DNA from: Pisaster brevispinus
Lineage: Eukaryota > Echinodermata > Asteroidea > Forcipulatida > Asteriidae
DNA length: 64,000 nucleotides
Direction of reading: 5' to 3'
NCBI GenBank assembly: GCA_023634235.1
Contig: JAMKCF010000007.1
Span: 3,080,001-3,144,000 of the forward strand
A program made the translations under genes and the position numbers. The first letter of the stretch is position 1. Each line of letters opens with the position of its first letter. The notes under the pieces were generated by a model. The model searched no databases. It saw only the letters and a program-made list of their open reading frames with translations, and was not told where the DNA came from. Positions 61,676 to 64,000 of the stretch are shown piece by piece.

Positions 61676-62161
61676 TAGAATTGGCCGACGTGATGCTATT
61701 GCGCTTGCGCAACGACATCGGACCGCAACATTATGATATGGGTGGGTTTGTGTTAGGGGTTGGGAACTACCCTTGTGTACAGTGTTGGTAAAGGGGGTTG
61801 ACGTAGTAAGAAAGCACCAAAGTAGTATGATGAATGAACTCCTTTCCTTATCAAATCATTGAATGTTTTTTAAAATAATGAATGTTTCTTATTGTTTTTC
61901 CATTGTAATTTACAGATGCTTTATTTAATTTTTACAGAGTCTTGCTTACTATCATTTTGATAGAAAAGTATGTAATTATGTTGAAAATAAATGAATAAAA
62001 ATAAGAATTAATTACCAATCCTTTTTTGTAAAGACATTATATGATTAACAAAATACACAGACTAGCTAAACAGAAACTTTTGTTTCATAAAAAAATATTA
62101 CAAAAACCAAGCAATCAACATCGAATAATAATAGGGAAATAAAGTAGTAAAGAAATAATGA

Positions 62162-62192
<31 letters not shown>

Positions 62193-62513
62193 GGACATTT
62201 TCAAATAAACAAATAAATAACGAAAGAAATAGAGACAGAAATTCATAAAGAAATAAAGAAGGAAAGAAAGAAAGGACAAAAAGAAATTGAGACAGAAAAA
62301 AAGAGTTAAAGAACAAAGAAATAAAGAAAGAAAAAAAAAGAAACAAAGAAACAAAGAAATACATGTAAATAAAACTATAATTTGAAGAGTTTCTTACATT
62401 GACAATGAGTGTGTGGGCACCATTCTTGACTTAAAAATTGCACTTACCTGTAGTGTAATGGTGCGGTCCAATTTCATTGCACAAGCGCAATAGCATCATG
62501 TCGGCCAATTCTA
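61676..62513. mobile_element. Non-autonomous element with about 55-bp terminal inverted repeats
   Basis: The left end TAGAATTGGCCGACGTGATG and the right end CATCATGTCGGCCAATTCTA are inverted copies; pairing continues over GCTATTGCGC and GGACCGCA to about 55 bases, with a few mismatches. The interior holds a TA run and GAAA-type low-complexity sequence (62160-62360). No transposase frame. Confidence 0.7.
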
Positions 62514-62656
62514 CGGACGGAGAGAGTTGACTATTTTTTTACGAAAAACAAAATTCCCCGCGAAAAATATGTATGCACGATGGTTCCAGTCAGTTTTAAA
62601 CGTGTTTCCAGATACACTCTGATTACAACCATTGTAATTGATGGTATTTTAAACTT

Positions 62657-62704
62657 GTTGTCTTGAGTTGTCTTGAGTTGTCTTGAGTTGTCTTTGAGTT
62701 GTCG
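62657..62704. repeat. Tandem repeat of about 10 bases (TTGTCTTGAG)
   Basis: Four to five units, the last one altered to TTGTCTTTGAG. Confidence 0.8.
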
Positions 62705-62819
62705 TGAAATGGGCCTGTTGACGCTAATTAGTATGACCGGTTGCTGGTGTTGTACAATTGTACCACCATTTAAAGCTTATTATAGACCTAGCATCACTAA
62801 GGATTTTTTTTTTCTGCAG

Positions 62820-62949
62820 AAATGTTTGTCTACATCAGTGACCATCCTTGGTGCGAGGCCACACTGTCTCAATCATGACACTCTCGAGACACCCTACTCT
62901 AAGCACAGGCAACAGCACAGTGCTAGAGCCATTGAATGGACCTTGCAAG
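62820..62949 (+). other. Candidate exon of an unrelated gene
   Basis: A polypyrimidine tract ending TTTCTGCAG precedes 62820, and AAG followed by GTTAGTAAG marks a plausible donor at 62950. One frame is open across all 130 bases (KCLSTSVTILGARPHCLNHD onward). I recognise no family. It could be a non-coding exon or chance. Confidence 0.25.
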
Positions 62950-63146
62950 GTTAGTAAGTCTGAGCATAACTTTATAATTGTAAATAGGCCATTTAGGGAA
63001 CATAAATAAGGTTTCGAAAATTCCACTTGAAGGCGAGACAATTTCCACCACAGTTTAGCTTTTTATCAAGAAAATTTCCTACCTTTATATCAACCATGAA
63101 GGTCTATTTGGTGGCTCCCCCATCCCCCCCCCCAAACAAAAAAGAA

Positions 63147-63240
63147 GAAGAAGAAGAAGAAAAAAGTGCATTTATTCATTGATGTAAATTTACATTAACT
63201 GTGAGTGTAGTTCCTTTTTTTTTTTTTTTTTTTTTTTTTC
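63147..63240. repeat. Simple repeats: GAA run and T run
   Basis: GAA units near 63147-63163 and a run of about 28 T at 63213-63240. Confidence 0.8.
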
Positions 63241-63415
63241 TTATTACATCTTTCCCTGTCAGACTGGCCAAGTTACAAAAAATAACTCTGCTTTATTAAA
63301 CCAACAACATACATTTACATCATGTATACAGTATGTTGATTTAAAGTCCAAAATTGTTTTCATTTTAATTTACAGGAAATACAGACAGGTCTCATTTCAG
63401 CAGGTCATCGGATCT

Positions 63416-63680
63416 GGGCCCAATTTCAAGGCTCTGCTTACCGTAAGCAAAAAATCTGCGCTGACAAAAGCAGGGAATTATGCGCTGGCGTCAAGCATGT
63501 TTCACGGGTTAGTATGGAATTTTTGCTTGTGCGCGTGCGTACTCAACGCTACTAGTACTAGGCATTCTCCGCTTACACAGCTACATGTAGCGCAGAAATT
63601 CGGCGCTTGCACAGTATTAGCGGAGAATGGTGATAGTAAGTGCAGAATTCGGCAGCAAGCAGAGCCATGAAATTAGGCCC
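63416..63680. mobile_element. MITE-like inverted-repeat element
   Basis: The left end GGGCCCAATTTCAAGGCTCT and the right end, reading AGAGCCATGAAATTAGGCCC, are inverted copies with small differences. The 265-base interior is itself partly palindromic (TTCTGCG and GCGCAGAA strings). No coding capacity. Confidence 0.7.
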
Positions 63681-64000
63681 AGGTGCTATGGGTACCTCGG
63701 TCAGCGCAACGAGTGCCCCTAATTCAAGCATGCATCATGGGAAAGACAAGGACAACCTTTTCAGATGCAGATTGCAAGACCTAGATGATTTGTAAATTAA
63801 TTGTCATCATCACCTTCCTTGCTTTTTTAAACTAATTTTCATACTTGACAACACAGTACATTACATGTACATGTACTACAATCGTGTTTAGAGATGATGC
63901 CGATTGATGTTGGAAACTACTTGAAAAACAGTTTCTATTCATGTCGTTGTCAAAACTGGGATGTTTTTTTTTTTCGGGGGGGGGGGGGTCGAAATCTCAA

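Noticed and set aside
62098..62364. A hydrophobic Phe/Leu-rich protein on the minus strand
   Set aside because: It is the translation of a GAAA-type low-complexity tract inside an inverted-repeat element.

Overview
The window looks like AT-rich nuclear DNA from an invertebrate animal. A marine deuterostome such as an echinoderm is my best guess. The grounds are tRNA-derived SINEs, many MITE-like inverted repeats, a piggyBac transposase relic, TATA-type promoters close to start codons, and no bacterial gene organisation. The species cannot be fixed from the sequence alone.

The window is dominated by a tandem array of cell-surface receptor genes, all on the minus strand. Each full member is one uninterrupted reading frame encoding a signal peptide, two immunoglobulin-like domains, a Ser/Thr/Pro-rich stalk, one transmembrane helix and a cytoplasmic tail with tyrosine signalling motifs. 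Two members are intact: 35689-36849 and 46664-48517. Two more are near full length but broken: 17349-19184 by two frameshifts, and 59138-60301 by a single TAG codon. One is truncated, with two in-frame stops (28042-29337). Fragments lie at 2232-2300, 5054-5597, 11397-11656, 22592-22715 and 39396-39445. There are two ectodomain types (I and II) and two tail types (A, short, with YxxM and one ITIM-like site; B, long, with two ITIM-like sites and one ITSM-like site). All four ectodomain-tail pairings occur, which points to recombination within the transmembrane segment. Together the genes look like an inhibitory or paired-receptor family evolving by duplication and decay.

Layout. 1-5.6 kb: receptor relics and flanking repeats. 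6.5-11 kb: a long array of roughly 150-bp repeats carrying a CCGGTTTGAACCGG palindrome and TGACGTCA sites, with ends resembling a Helentron-type element. 11.4-14.9 kb: a receptor fragment, a SINE, CCA-rich repeats and a 138-bp minisatellite. 17.3-19.2 kb: type I/tail B pseudogene. 21.5-22.7 kb: piggyBac relic and receptor fragment. 28-31.4 kb: truncated receptor beside a TTAA-flanked inverted-repeat element that contains a complete SINE. 35.7-36.8 kb: intact type I/tail A gene. 40 kb: retroelement 3' end. 46.7-48.5 kb: intact type II/tail B gene. 50.4-51.5 kb: foldback and GACTCG arrays. 51.9-58.3 kb: an apparently identical 3,197-bp tandem duplication. 59.1-60.3 kb: type II/tail A gene with one nonsense codon. 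Beyond about 60.9 kb the receptor-flank repeats stop, so this is probably one edge of the array. That part holds two more inverted-repeat elements and a possible exon of an unrelated gene. The intergenic DNA is largely made of diverged copies of the same flanking blocks.
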